DNA from: Nitrososphaerota archaeon
GTDB lineage: Archaea; Thermoproteota; Nitrososphaeria; Nitrososphaerales; Nitrosopumilaceae
Length of the DNA stretch: 34,209 nt
Reading direction: 5' to 3'
Assembly (NCBI GenBank): GCA_018668425.1
Contig: JABJDB010000057.1
Span: 1 to 34,209 of the forward strand
A program made the translations under genes and the position numbers. Under the pieces are notes generated by a model. The model made no database searches. It saw only the letters and a program-made list of their open reading frames with translations, and was not told the DNA's origin. Below, one piece after another: positions 15,019 through 23,201 of this stretch (position 1 is its first letter; every line of letters starts with the position of its first letter).

Positions 15019-15699
15019 TCAAGTGAGATTGTTTAGTTTTTCATCTAAAATTTCTACTTGTTTTTTAAAATCATGAATTAACTCATCAAAAGAACTAGTC
15101 TTTTTTTTAACTGATTTTTTCTTTCCATTTGACCAATCAGTCATGGCATCAAATATTGCCATTACCTGTAAAGAATAGTCACAAAGGGTTTCAATAGATA
15201 TATGCTGCATCAATTGTTTGTCATTAGGATAAATAATCAAATATCCATTTTTTGAAATTATGTATTGTCCAGAAATAATTGCAGTTTGAAATTGTTCTAA
15301 AAATAAGCCTAAAACAGAGTTTTTGAGTTTTTCAGAATATTGCATTTTGTTACAAATTTTTTTAATCAAAGCAGATAGTAAAGAACAGTCATTAAATTCA
15401 CCCTTTATTTTTGAAGTATTTATTATAATTTTTAGAAATATTTTCATCATATTCAAGTGAGATATTATGTATGAAGATTCAGAATAAATTACAAACATTG
15501 AAAGATATTCATATTTTTTATCAAGTGGGTCGAGTTTTTTTATGATTTCAGCAAATGAAAAAGTGAATGCTTTTTGAAAATCCAAAAAATTCCTAAAATA
15601 GGATTCATCAAAGTGTTCTTTAGTAAATTGAATTAAATCATGTTTTTCAATATCATTTAAAATTAGAAATGTTGCTTTGTAATTTGGATTATTACTCAA
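15019..15699 (-). CDS. hypothetical helical protein, 226 aa
   Basis: Soluble, largely alpha-helical protein with hydrophobic helices in the middle (for example EYLSMFVIYSESSYIISHLN), a short beta segment SKNGYLIIYPNDKQ (about 149-162) and a Lys-rich linker GKKKSVKKKTSS before a C-terminal coiled coil (FDELIHDFKKQVEILDEKLN). No motif I recognise. The TTG at 15699 is the only start available, because a stop lies four codons upstream. Divergent from dCMP deaminase across about 130 bp. Confidence 0.6.
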   Translation of the reverse strand: MSNNPNYKATFLILNDIEKHDLIQFTKEHFDESYFRNFLDFQKAFTFSFAEIIKKLDPLDKKYEYLSMFVIYSESSYIISHLNMMKIFLKIIINTSKIKGEFNDCSLLSALIKKICNKMQYSEKLKNSVLGLFLEQFQTAIISGQYIISKNGYLIIYPNDKQLMQHISIETLCDYSLQVMAIFDAMTDWSNGKKKSVKKKTSSFDELIHDFKKQVEILDEKLNNLT

Positions 15700-15800
15700 T
15701 GATTTTTTTTATAAATTACAAACTTAAGCTTGTTGTTAATCATAACATTCAATTAAAAAATAGGTTTTTTGATCGCAATTAAAATCTCAACAACGTGATC

Positions 15801-15809
15801 CATATATTG
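15801..15809 (+). promoter_or_regulatory. TATA-box-like element for dCMP deaminase
   Basis: CATATATTG lies 22-30 bp upstream of the ATG at 15831. It supports that ATG over the GTG at 15795 as the start, because the GTG would lie upstream of the promoter element. Confidence 0.45.
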
Positions 15810-15830
15810 ACCACCATAGACACAAACGAT

Positions 15831-16346
15831 ATGAGTTCTTTTGATAGACCAAACTGGGATGAATATTTTATGCTTCAAGCAGAACTTGCAAAACTGCGTT
15901 CAAATTGTGTTACAAGACAAGTGGGAGCAGTAATAGTAAGAAATCACAGACAGTTAGCTACAGGGTATAATGGGACACCTCCAGGCATAAAGAACTGTTT
16001 TGAAGGCGGATGTCAGCGATGTCAAGACAGAATGGACGGTAAGATAAAGTCAGGTGCATCACTTGATAGATGTCTCTGTAACCATGCAGAAGCTAATGCA
16101 ATAATGCATTGTGCAATATTGGGAATTGAAGCTGGTGTTGCAGGAGCAGTACTATACACAACATTTGTCCCATGTTTGGAGTGTACAAAAATGGCAATCA
16201 CCATAGGAATCAAAAAATTTGTTTGTCTTGACACATATCCTGAAACAGATTATGATTTACTAAAAGAAGCTGGTGTTGAGGTAGTTCATCTAGATAAAGA
16301 AAAAGTTAGTTCATGGGCAAAAAAACTAATTGATAAAAATGAGTAA
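15831..16346 (+). CDS. deoxycytidylate (dCMP) deaminase
   Basis: Converts dCMP to dUMP for thymidylate synthesis. From the ATG at 15831 the product has 171 aa and begins MSSFDRPNWDEYFM, typical of the family; the frame is also open from a GTG at 15795, but a TATA-like element at 15801-15809 argues for the ATG. The catalytic zinc site is CNHAEANAI (His85, Glu87) and PCLEC (Cys115, Cys118). CFEGGCQRCQDRM and DRCLC give extra Cys seen in dCMP deaminases of this type. The 3' end overlaps polB by 8 bp, so supply of dTTP precursor and DNA polymerase are co-transcribed. Confidence 0.92.
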   Translation: MSSFDRPNWDEYFMLQAELAKLRSNCVTRQVGAVIVRNHRQLATGYNGTPPGIKNCFEGGCQRCQDRMDGKIKSGASLDRCLCNHAEANAIMHCAILGIEAGVAGAVLYTTFVPCLECTKMAITIGIKKFVCLDTYPETDYDLLKEAGVEVVHLDKEKVSSWAKKLIDKNE

Positions 16347-18942
16347 TGTAACAACAGGTGATACAAATATTGCCAATAAAGGAAAATTAACTAATCAAAG
16401 AGAAAAAAACTCTTTTAGAAATTTAGAGACATCAATGTTAGTTTCTGCAACATATGATGGTAAAAAAAATGCAGTTGTTTTAAAATTTTATAATCCAAAA
16501 ACACAAGAACTAAAGTTATGGATTGATGAGACTAATCATTATCCATATTGTTATTCAAAATTAGCACCAGATGAATTAGGATTTGTGCAAGATAGGGAAG
16601 ATGTTCGGGAAATTAAAACTGTAAAAAAATATGATTTAATCAAAGATAAAGAAATTGAAATGTCACAAATCATTGCTCAAAATCCTCTTGCAATTGGAGG
16701 AACAATGGGTGGAAACAGTATCAGAAATACAATGGATACATGGGAATCAGATATCAAATATTATGAAAACTATCTTTATGATCAAAGACTCATCATTGGG
16801 AAATATTATAAAATTGACAATGGAAAAATAATTCCAGATGATTTAGAAATTCCTGACGAAGTAAGAATTTCGCTAAAAAGTTTGCTTTGGGATAAAGTAG
16901 ATAGTACAAGTATGGTAGATTCTGAACAATTCAAAGAATTCATTTCAGAGTGGGCAGAATTACTCAATCAACCAATTCCAAAAATAAAAAGACTGAGCGT
17001 AGATATTGAAGTAGAGGCCGAAATTGGTAGAATTCCAGACCCAAAAATTGCAGAAAAAAAAGTTACAGCCATAGGGTTCAAAGGTACAGATGGGTTTGAT
17101 CAAATATTTGTGCTTAGAACAGAAGGAACTGAGCAAGGAACAAATGAATTAGAATCAAACATCAAAGTTGAATTTTATAATTTAGAAGACGAGAAAAAAA
17201 TGATACAAGATGCATTTAAGATTATCAAAGAATTTCCATTTGTTCTCACATACAATGGAGATGAGTTTGATTTACCATATCTTTACAACAGAGCAGAAAG
17301 ATTAGGAGTTCCAAATTCAGAGAATCCATTTTACATGATGAGGGACTCTGCCACCCTAAAAGAAGGAGTCCATATTGATTTGTACAGAACATTATCAAAC
17401 AGATCTTTTCAAATCTATGCATTTAGTCAAAAGTATACTAGTTTTTCATTAAATGCAGTGTCAAAAGCATTACTAGGTAAAGAAAAAATTGATTATGGAT
17501 TAGAATTTGATGAACTATCACTATACCAGACTGCAAACTATTGTTACAATGATGCATTGTTAACATACGAACTAACTAGTTTTAACAACGAAATATTGAT
17601 GAACTTGCTTGTAATTATTGCAAGAATTGGGAGAATGCCAATTGACGATATTGCAAGGATGGGTGTGTCCCAATGGATTCGAAGTTTACTATACTATGAA
17701 CACAGAAAAACAAATTCACTCATTCCAAAAAGAGCAGAATTAGAAATACGTTCAGAAGGAGTAATGTCTGATGCAGTAATCAAAGATAAAAAATATCGAG
17801 GAGGTCTAGTTGTTGAACCAAAAGAAGGAGTTCATTTTGATGTAGTAGTAATGGATTTTGCTAGTCTATATCCAAGTATCATCAAAGTTAGAAATCTATC
17901 ATATGAGACAGTTAGATGTGCTCATGAAGAATGTAAAAGAAATACAATTCCAGGAACAAATCACTGGGCATGTACAAAGAAAAACGGAATGACAGCATTA
18001 ATCATTGGATCTCTGCGAGATTTGAGAGTAAATTACTACAAAAGTTTATCAAAAAAAGAGACACTTACAGAAGAACAAAGACAACAGTATACCGTAGTCA
18101 GTCAAGCACTCAAGGTAATTCTAAATGCCAGTTATGGGGTAATGGGTGCAGAAATTTTTCCACTATACTTTCTTCCAGCTGCTGAATCAACTACAGCAAT
18201 TGGCAGATATACGATTCTTGAGACGATTAAAAAATGTGAAGGTACAGGGATTGAAGTGTTGTATGGAGATACAGATTCGTTGTTTATCAAGAATCCAACA
18301 ACTGAGCAAATCAATGCAGTAATTGAGCAGGCAAAAAAAGATCATGGTGTTGATTTAGAGATTGATAAAACTTACAGATATTGTGTTCTTAGTAATAGAA
18401 AGAAAAACTATCTAGGAGTAACTAAAGATGGCAAAGTAGATGTTAAAGGACTAACTGGGAAAAAATCTCACACACCAGCATTTATCAAAAATTTATTTTA
18501 TGAATTAGTAGAAGTTTTATCCAAAGTAAAAACAATGGAAGAATTTAATTTTGCAAAAAAAGAAATTTCTGAAAAAATTGCAATAGTTGGTAAAAAAGTA
18601 GAAGCAAAAGAAATCCCAATAGAGGATTTAACATTTAATGTAATGCTTAGTAAAGCACCATCAGAATATACAAAGACAATTCCTCAACATATTAGAGCTG
18701 CAAAACAATTAGAGGGTATTAGAGAAATAAAAAAAGGGGATAGAATATCATTTATCAAAATTCTAAACAAGCCAGGAGTAAAACCTGCAGAATTGGCAAA
18801 AAAAGAAGAAATTGATTCAAAAAAATACATGGAGTTTTTAGAATCAACACTTGAGCAAATCACATCATCGATGGATTTAGATTTTGATGTGATTTTAGGA
18901 AAGCCTAAACAAACAGGGTTGGACGAATTTTTCTGGAGTTAA
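16339..18942 (+). CDS. polB: DNA polymerase, family B
   Basis: Replicative or repair polymerase of 867 aa with proofreading. Exonuclease motifs: LSVDIEVEAE (Exo I, near 219), LTYNGDEFDLPYLYNRAE (Exo II) and YCYNDALLTYEL (Exo III). Polymerase motifs: MDFASLYPSIIK (motif A, Asp506), KVILNASYGVMGAE (motif B) and YGDTDSLF (motif C, 642). The C-terminus KQTGLDEFFWS is a textbook PIP box for the PCNA clamp. No intein interrupts motifs A-C. The ATG at 16339 inside the dCMP-deaminase stop is preferred over the TTG three codons earlier. The next gene begins 1 bp after the stop. Confidence 0.96.
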   Translation: MSNVTTGDTNIANKGKLTNQREKNSFRNLETSMLVSATYDGKKNAVVLKFYNPKTQELKLWIDETNHYPYCYSKLAPDELGFVQDREDVREIKTVKKYDLIKDKEIEMSQIIAQNPLAIGGTMGGNSIRNTMDTWESDIKYYENYLYDQRLIIGKYYKIDNGKIIPDDLEIPDEVRISLKSLLWDKVDSTSMVDSEQFKEFISEWAELLNQPIPKIKRLSVDIEVEAEIGRIPDPKIAEKKVTAIGFKGTDGFDQIFVLRTEGTEQGTNELESNIKVEFYNLEDEKKMIQDAFKIIKEFPFVLTYNGDEFDLPYLYNRAERLGVPNSENPFYMMRDSATLKEGVHIDLYRTLSNRSFQIYAFSQKYTSFSLNAVSKALLGKEKIDYGLEFDELSLYQTANYCYNDALLTYELTSFNNEILMNLLVIIARIGRMPIDDIARMGVSQWIRSLLYYEHRKTNSLIPKRAELEIRSEGVMSDAVIKDKKYRGGLVVEPKEGVHFDVVVMDFASLYPSIIKVRNLSYETVRCAHEECKRNTIPGTNHWACTKKNGMTALIIGSLRDLRVNYYKSLSKKETLTEEQRQQYTVVSQALKVILNASYGVMGAEIFPLYFLPAAESTTAIGRYTILETIKKCEGTGIEVLYGDTDSLFIKNPTTEQINAVIEQAKKDHGVDLEIDKTYRYCVLSNRKKNYLGVTKDGKVDVKGLTGKKSHTPAFIKNLFYELVEVLSKVKTMEEFNFAKKEISEKIAIVGKKVEAKEIPIEDLTFNVMLSKAPSEYTKTIPQHIRAAKQLEGIREIKKGDRISFIKILNKPGVKPAELAKKEEIDSKKYMEFLESTLEQITSSMDLDFDVILGKPKQTGLDEFFWS

Positions 18943-18943
18943 A

Positions 18944-19231
18944 ATGGAAGTAGACGGAACATTACTAACTATTCTAGGAGTATCTGCAGGAATTTTAATT
19001 CTTGCTGGATGGATTGAACAGGTCTACAAAGGATACAAAACAAAGAGAATGACAGATATCTCAAAATTTTTGATGATATTCATTGCTGCAGGTTCAATTT
19101 TATGGTTAATTTATGGAGTTATTGTATCAGATGTGTTTATCATAGGAACAAACACTGCAGGATTGTCATTGATGATCATAGTTTCAATTATGAAGAAAAA
19201 ATATGACATGCAATTAAAATCTAAGAATTAA
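18944..19231 (+). CDS. SemiSWEET-type PQ-loop transporter
   Basis: Three-helix membrane protein of 95 aa (about 7-24, 40-62, 66-84), the size of bacterial SemiSWEET sugar transporters, which work as dimers. The loop after helix 1 reads WIEQVYKGYKTKRMTDIS, where the family PQ is here EQ, followed by the usual basic stretch and TDIS/KFLM. Substrate unknown; sugars or other small metabolites. The start is 1 bp after the polB stop and 26 bp before tpiA, so it is part of the plus-strand run. Confidence 0.8.
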   Translation: MEVDGTLLTILGVSAGILILAGWIEQVYKGYKTKRMTDISKFLMIFIAAGSILWLIYGVIVSDVFIIGTNTAGLSLMIIVSIMKKKYDMQLKSKN

Positions 19232-19257
19232 ATACAATATAGTGAGAATCAAAAAAG

Positions 19258-19914
19258 ATGTTTATAATTAATTGTAAAAACTATGAAGAAATCTCAGGAG
19301 AGAAAATTATCAAATTTGTAAAAACTGCAGAAAAAGTTGCAAAAAAATTCAAAGTAAAAATTGCAATTGCACCACCACAACACTTGCTTGGAGTTGTATC
19401 AAATAGTTCAATTCCAATATTGGCTCAACATATTGATGATTCAAAAATTGGTAGTACCACAGGATTTATGATTCCAGAATTATTAAAAAAATCCAAAGTG
19501 AGTGGTTCTCTAATCAATCATAGTGAACATAGAATTACATCAAAAGAAATTCAGAAATTAGTTTTAAAGTTAAAAGAATTGAAAATGATCTCAATTGTAT
19601 GTGTAAAAGATGTTGCAGAAGCTAGAAAATATGCAAAACTTAATCCAGATTATATCGCAATAGAACCACCAGAGTTAATTGGTTCAGGAAAAGCTGTTTC
19701 AAATGAAAAACCAGAGTTAATTACAAAAGCTGCAAAAGCTGTAAAGGATTCAAAAAATAAAACAAAACTTCTTTGTGGTGCAGGAATTGTTTCAGGAGAT
19801 GATGTGTCAAAAGCCGCAGAATTAGGATCAAAAGGAATTTTGGTTGCCAGTGGAATTATCAAGGCAAAAGATTGGAACAAAATAATTTCAGAATTTGCCA
19901 AGGCATTGGTTTAA
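19258..19914 (+). CDS. tpiA: triosephosphate isomerase, archaeal type
   Basis: Interconverts dihydroxyacetone phosphate and glyceraldehyde 3-phosphate in gluconeogenesis. The 218-aa length is typical of the short archaeal TIM. Catalytic residues: Asn5 and Lys7 in IINCKNY, His88 in INHSEHR, Glu136 in IAIEPPELIGSG. The phosphate loop LLCGAGIVSGDDV and LVASGIIKA are near the C-terminus. ATG at 19258. The next gene, ppdK, begins 28 bp after the stop at its ATG. Confidence 0.94.
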   Translation: MFIINCKNYEEISGEKIIKFVKTAEKVAKKFKVKIAIAPPQHLLGVVSNSSIPILAQHIDDSKIGSTTGFMIPELLKKSKVSGSLINHSEHRITSKEIQKLVLKLKELKMISIVCVKDVAEARKYAKLNPDYIAIEPPELIGSGKAVSNEKPELITKAAKAVKDSKNKTKLLCGAGIVSGDDVSKAAELGSKGILVASGIIKAKDWNKIISEFAKALV

Positions 19915-19942
19915 AAAGCCAAAAAAATTTAGAAACTTTCGT

Positions 19943-22600
19943 ATGGCAAAACCAGTCTATGCATTTGAAGAAGCAGACAGTAAGAAAAGAATGCTTCTAG
20001 GCGGTAAAGGAGCTGGTCTTAGTGAAATGACCCGACTAAAACTTCCAGTACCACCAGGATTTACCATTACAACTGAAGTTTGTAACAAATATTATGATAA
20101 TAACAAAAAACTCCCAAAAGATGTGATGCCAGCAGTTATGAAAAACATCATGAAAATGGAAAAAAAGACAGGTAAAAAGTGGAATTCAACTAAAAATCCA
20201 CTTTTAGTTTCAGTAAGATCTGGGGCTGCAATATCTATGCCAGGTATGATGGATACTATTTTGAATTTAGGATTAAATGAAAAAACAGTTGAAGGGTTTG
20301 CAGAGCAAACAAGAAATCCAAGATTTTCATGGGATTCATACAGACGATTTATTCAATTATTTGGCAAAGTTGTTTTTGGTGTAAATGATGAAAAATTTGA
20401 TCATGTATTGGATTCAGCAAAAACCAAACAGGGGGTTTCAGATGATAGTAAACTAAACGTAGAATCACTAAAATCAATTGTTTCAGAATATAAAAAAATC
20501 TGTGAAACACACACCAAAAGAAAATTCCCAGATTCGCCAAAAGAACAATTGGAATTATCCATAGAAGCTGTTTTCAAAAGTTGGATGGGAGAAAGAGCAA
20601 TAGTTTATCGTGAAAAAAATAACATTACAAAAGACATTGCAAATGGAACTGCAGTTAATGTTGTAACAATGGTGTTTGGAAATATGGGAGATGATAGTGC
20701 GACAGGGGTAGTTTTTACAAGAAATGGACATAACGGTAAAAAAGAAATCGAGGGAGAGTATCTAATTAATGCACAAGGTGAAGATGTTGTTGCAGGAGTT
20801 AGAACTGGAAAAAATATCGATTTATTAAAAAAAGACATGCCAAAATCTCACAAAGAACTAAGTGATGCATGTACAAAATTAGAAAGACATTTCAGAGAAC
20901 CACAAGATATCGAATTTACCATAGAACAAGGAAAATTCTATTTGCTACAAACAAGAACTGCAAAAATGAGTGCAATGGCACTAGTAAAAACATCAGTAGA
21001 CATGGTAAAAGAGAAATTAATTAATAAAAATAAAGCACTTACAAGAATTCCAGCCCAACAATTAGAAGCATTACTACATAGAACTATGGATGAATCAAAA
21101 GTCAAAGAACACAAACAACTAGCAAAAGGAATTGCAGCATCCCCAGGAGCTGCAAGCGGAATTGTAGTGTTTGATGTAAAAAAGACAATTGAATTAGGGG
21201 ATCAAGGTAAAAAAATAATTCTAGTAAGAAAAGAAACAAAACCTGAAGATGTTCCAGCATTTTTCTCAGCAGAAGGAATTCTGACTAGTTTAGGAGGAAA
21301 ATCATCTCATGCTGCAATTGTTTCACGAGGAATGGGCAAACCATGTATCGTAGGATGTCCAGAATTAAAAATTGATTATGATAATAACACATGTACTGCA
21401 AATGGAATAACTATCAAAGAAGGTGATACAATCTCAATTAACGGTAGTGAAGGCACAGTATTCATTGGGGAAGTTCCAACAGTAGAGCCAAAAATGACTA
21501 AAGACTTTGAGACGATTTTAGAATGGGCACAAAAAACAAAGACATTGGGAATTAGAGCAAATGCAGATACACCAGAAGGTGCAAAATTAGCAAGAAAATT
21601 CGGAGGTAAAGGAATTGGATTATGCAGAACAGAAAGAATGTTCAATGGAAGTGATAGAATTAATTTATTTGTAGAAATGATAATGGCAGAAAATATTGAA
21701 GGCCGAGGAAAAATATTGAAAAAATTAGGTCAATTACAAAAAAGTGATTTCATTGAAATTCTAAAAGCAATGGAAGGATACGAGGTAACAATAAGACTAT
21801 TAGATCCACCACTACACGAATTCTTGCCAAACCCTGAAGAACTAGTTGAAAAAATTCAAAAATTAGAATCAGCAGGAAAAACAAATGAAATCAAAGATGC
21901 AAAAATTGTTTTAAAAAGAGCAAGAGAGCTTGCAGAGGTAAACCCAATGATGGGACATAGAGGAGTAAGAGTTGGAATTACATATCCTGAAATTTATGAG
22001 ATGCAAATTCGTGCAGTCTTTGAAGCACTAGTTGAATTAACAAAGAAAAAAGTAAAAGCACATCCACAAATTATGATTCCACAAATTAGTAGTATTGCAG
22101 AATTAAACCACATCAAGGAAATTTATGATAGAATCAAAAAAGAGGTTGAAACTAAAAACAAGATGAAATTAAAAATAAACTTTGGAACAATGATAGAAGT
22201 TGTAAGAGCAGCACTAACTGCAAACGAACTTGCAACAACTGCAGAGTTCTTTAGTTTTGGAACAAATGATTTGACTCAAGGAACATTTAGTTTTAGTAGA
22301 GAAGATGTAGAAGGTAAATTCCTTCCAGAATACATGGAAAAAGAATTACTAGAAAGAAATCCATTCCAATCAATTGATGTTAACGGTGTAGGCAATCTAA
22401 TCAATATTGGACTAACAGCTGGTCGAAAGATTAGAAAAAATATGGAAGTAGGGATTTGTGGAGAGCATGGAGGAGACCCAAGTTCAATCAAATTCTGTCA
22501 TAAAACAGGTCTAAGTTATGTCAGTGCATCACCACATAGAATTCCAATTGCAATTGTTGCAGCAGCACAGGCAGCAATTGAGAATCCAAAAAGAAAATAA
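19943..22600 (+). CDS. ppdK: pyruvate, phosphate dikinase
   Basis: Forms phosphoenolpyruvate from pyruvate, ATP and phosphate, the entry of fixed carbon into gluconeogenesis. From the ATG at 19943 (MAKPVYAFEEADS) it has 885 aa. Domains: N-terminal ATP-grasp with GGKGAGLSEM; central phosphohistidine domain with LGGKSSHAAIVSRGMG (His456); C-terminal TIM barrel with FGTNDLTQ and VGICGEHGGDP (Cys839 acid/base). The frame is open to a TTG at 19895 inside tpiA, but the ATG gives the usual N-terminus. It follows tpiA directly, so both gluconeogenic genes share a transcript. Confidence 0.96.
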   Translation: MAKPVYAFEEADSKKRMLLGGKGAGLSEMTRLKLPVPPGFTITTEVCNKYYDNNKKLPKDVMPAVMKNIMKMEKKTGKKWNSTKNPLLVSVRSGAAISMPGMMDTILNLGLNEKTVEGFAEQTRNPRFSWDSYRRFIQLFGKVVFGVNDEKFDHVLDSAKTKQGVSDDSKLNVESLKSIVSEYKKICETHTKRKFPDSPKEQLELSIEAVFKSWMGERAIVYREKNNITKDIANGTAVNVVTMVFGNMGDDSATGVVFTRNGHNGKKEIEGEYLINAQGEDVVAGVRTGKNIDLLKKDMPKSHKELSDACTKLERHFREPQDIEFTIEQGKFYLLQTRTAKMSAMALVKTSVDMVKEKLINKNKALTRIPAQQLEALLHRTMDESKVKEHKQLAKGIAASPGAASGIVVFDVKKTIELGDQGKKIILVRKETKPEDVPAFFSAEGILTSLGGKSSHAAIVSRGMGKPCIVGCPELKIDYDNNTCTANGITIKEGDTISINGSEGTVFIGEVPTVEPKMTKDFETILEWAQKTKTLGIRANADTPEGAKLARKFGGKGIGLCRTERMFNGSDRINLFVEMIMAENIEGRGKILKKLGQLQKSDFIEILKAMEGYEVTIRLLDPPLHEFLPNPEELVEKIQKLESAGKTNEIKDAKIVLKRARELAEVNPMMGHRGVRVGITYPEIYEMQIRAVFEALVELTKKKVKAHPQIMIPQISSIAELNHIKEIYDRIKKEVETKNKMKLKINFGTMIEVVRAALTANELATTAEFFSFGTNDLTQGTFSFSREDVEGKFLPEYMEKELLERNPFQSIDVNGVGNLINIGLTAGRKIRKNMEVGICGEHGGDPSSIKFCHKTGLSYVSASPHRIPIAIVAAAQAAIENPKRK

Positions 22601-22642
22601 TCAAGTATAATCTAATAGGCATTAAGTGTCACTGAATTTATC

Positions 22643-23200
22643 ATGTTACCTAGAATTGAGACAATAAAACAACAACGACAAAAACTAGGGATTACTCAGA
22701 AAAAACTAGCAGGGCTAACAGGTGTTAGCACCTCAATGATTAATCAGATTGAATCAAGAAAAAGTCAACCAAGTTATGATACTGCAAAAAAGATTTTTGA
22801 AAATCTTACAAGGTTAGAAGGAGAATCATCATCACATACTGCAGGTGATTTTTGTAGTAAAGATATTGTAAAATTAAAACCAACAAACACACTACATGAC
22901 GCAGTAAAAAAAATGCACGAGTTATCAATTAGTCAGATTCCAGTATTTGATAATTCAAATGTGGTTGGTGTAATTTCAGAAAATGGAATTATAAAGCATT
23001 TAGCAGATTTAGGTGAAGCAGAATTAAAAAAAGCAAAGTTAGCAGATACAATGGAATCAGTTCCACCAATTGTAGGGTCAGACACTCCAGCAAATGTATT
23101 GGTACCATTAATCAAATATTCCATGTGTATTTTAGTTTCAAAAAAATCAAAAATTGTAGGAATCATTACGGCTTCTGATACTTTGAAAATGATGGAATAA
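22643..23200 (+). CDS. HTH transcriptional regulator with paired CBS domains
   Basis: Regulator of 185 aa: an Xre-type helix-turn-helix (residues 5-55; KLGITQKKLAGLTGVSTS and MINQIESRKSQPS) joined to two CBS motifs (about 66-122 and 125-183), recognisable by LHDAVKKMHELSISQIPVFD and VGVISENGI, then CILVSKKSKIVGIITASDTL. CBS pairs bind adenine nucleotides, so the protein may sense energy charge. Archaeal members of this layout are common; targets unknown. Placed 42 bp after ppdK on the same strand, so it may be read with it. Its stop is 1 bp from the stop of the sensor kinase. Confidence 0.87.
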   Translation: MLPRIETIKQQRQKLGITQKKLAGLTGVSTSMINQIESRKSQPSYDTAKKIFENLTRLEGESSSHTAGDFCSKDIVKLKPTNTLHDAVKKMHELSISQIPVFDNSNVVGVISENGIIKHLADLGEAELKKAKLADTMESVPPIVGSDTPANVLVPLIKYSMCILVSKKSKIVGIITASDTLKMME

Positions 23201-23201
23201 G

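Noticed and set aside
15795-15830. GTG start adding 12 residues to dCMP deaminase
   Set aside because: A TATA-like element lies within this stretch and the family N-terminus begins at the ATG at 15831.
16339-18942. Possible intein in DNA polymerase B
   Set aside because: Motifs A, B and C are uninterrupted and the length of 867 aa is normal.
19895-19942. TTG start adding 16 residues to PPDK inside tpiA
   Set aside because: The added residues read as out-of-frame tpiA tail; the ATG at 19943 gives the conserved N-terminus.
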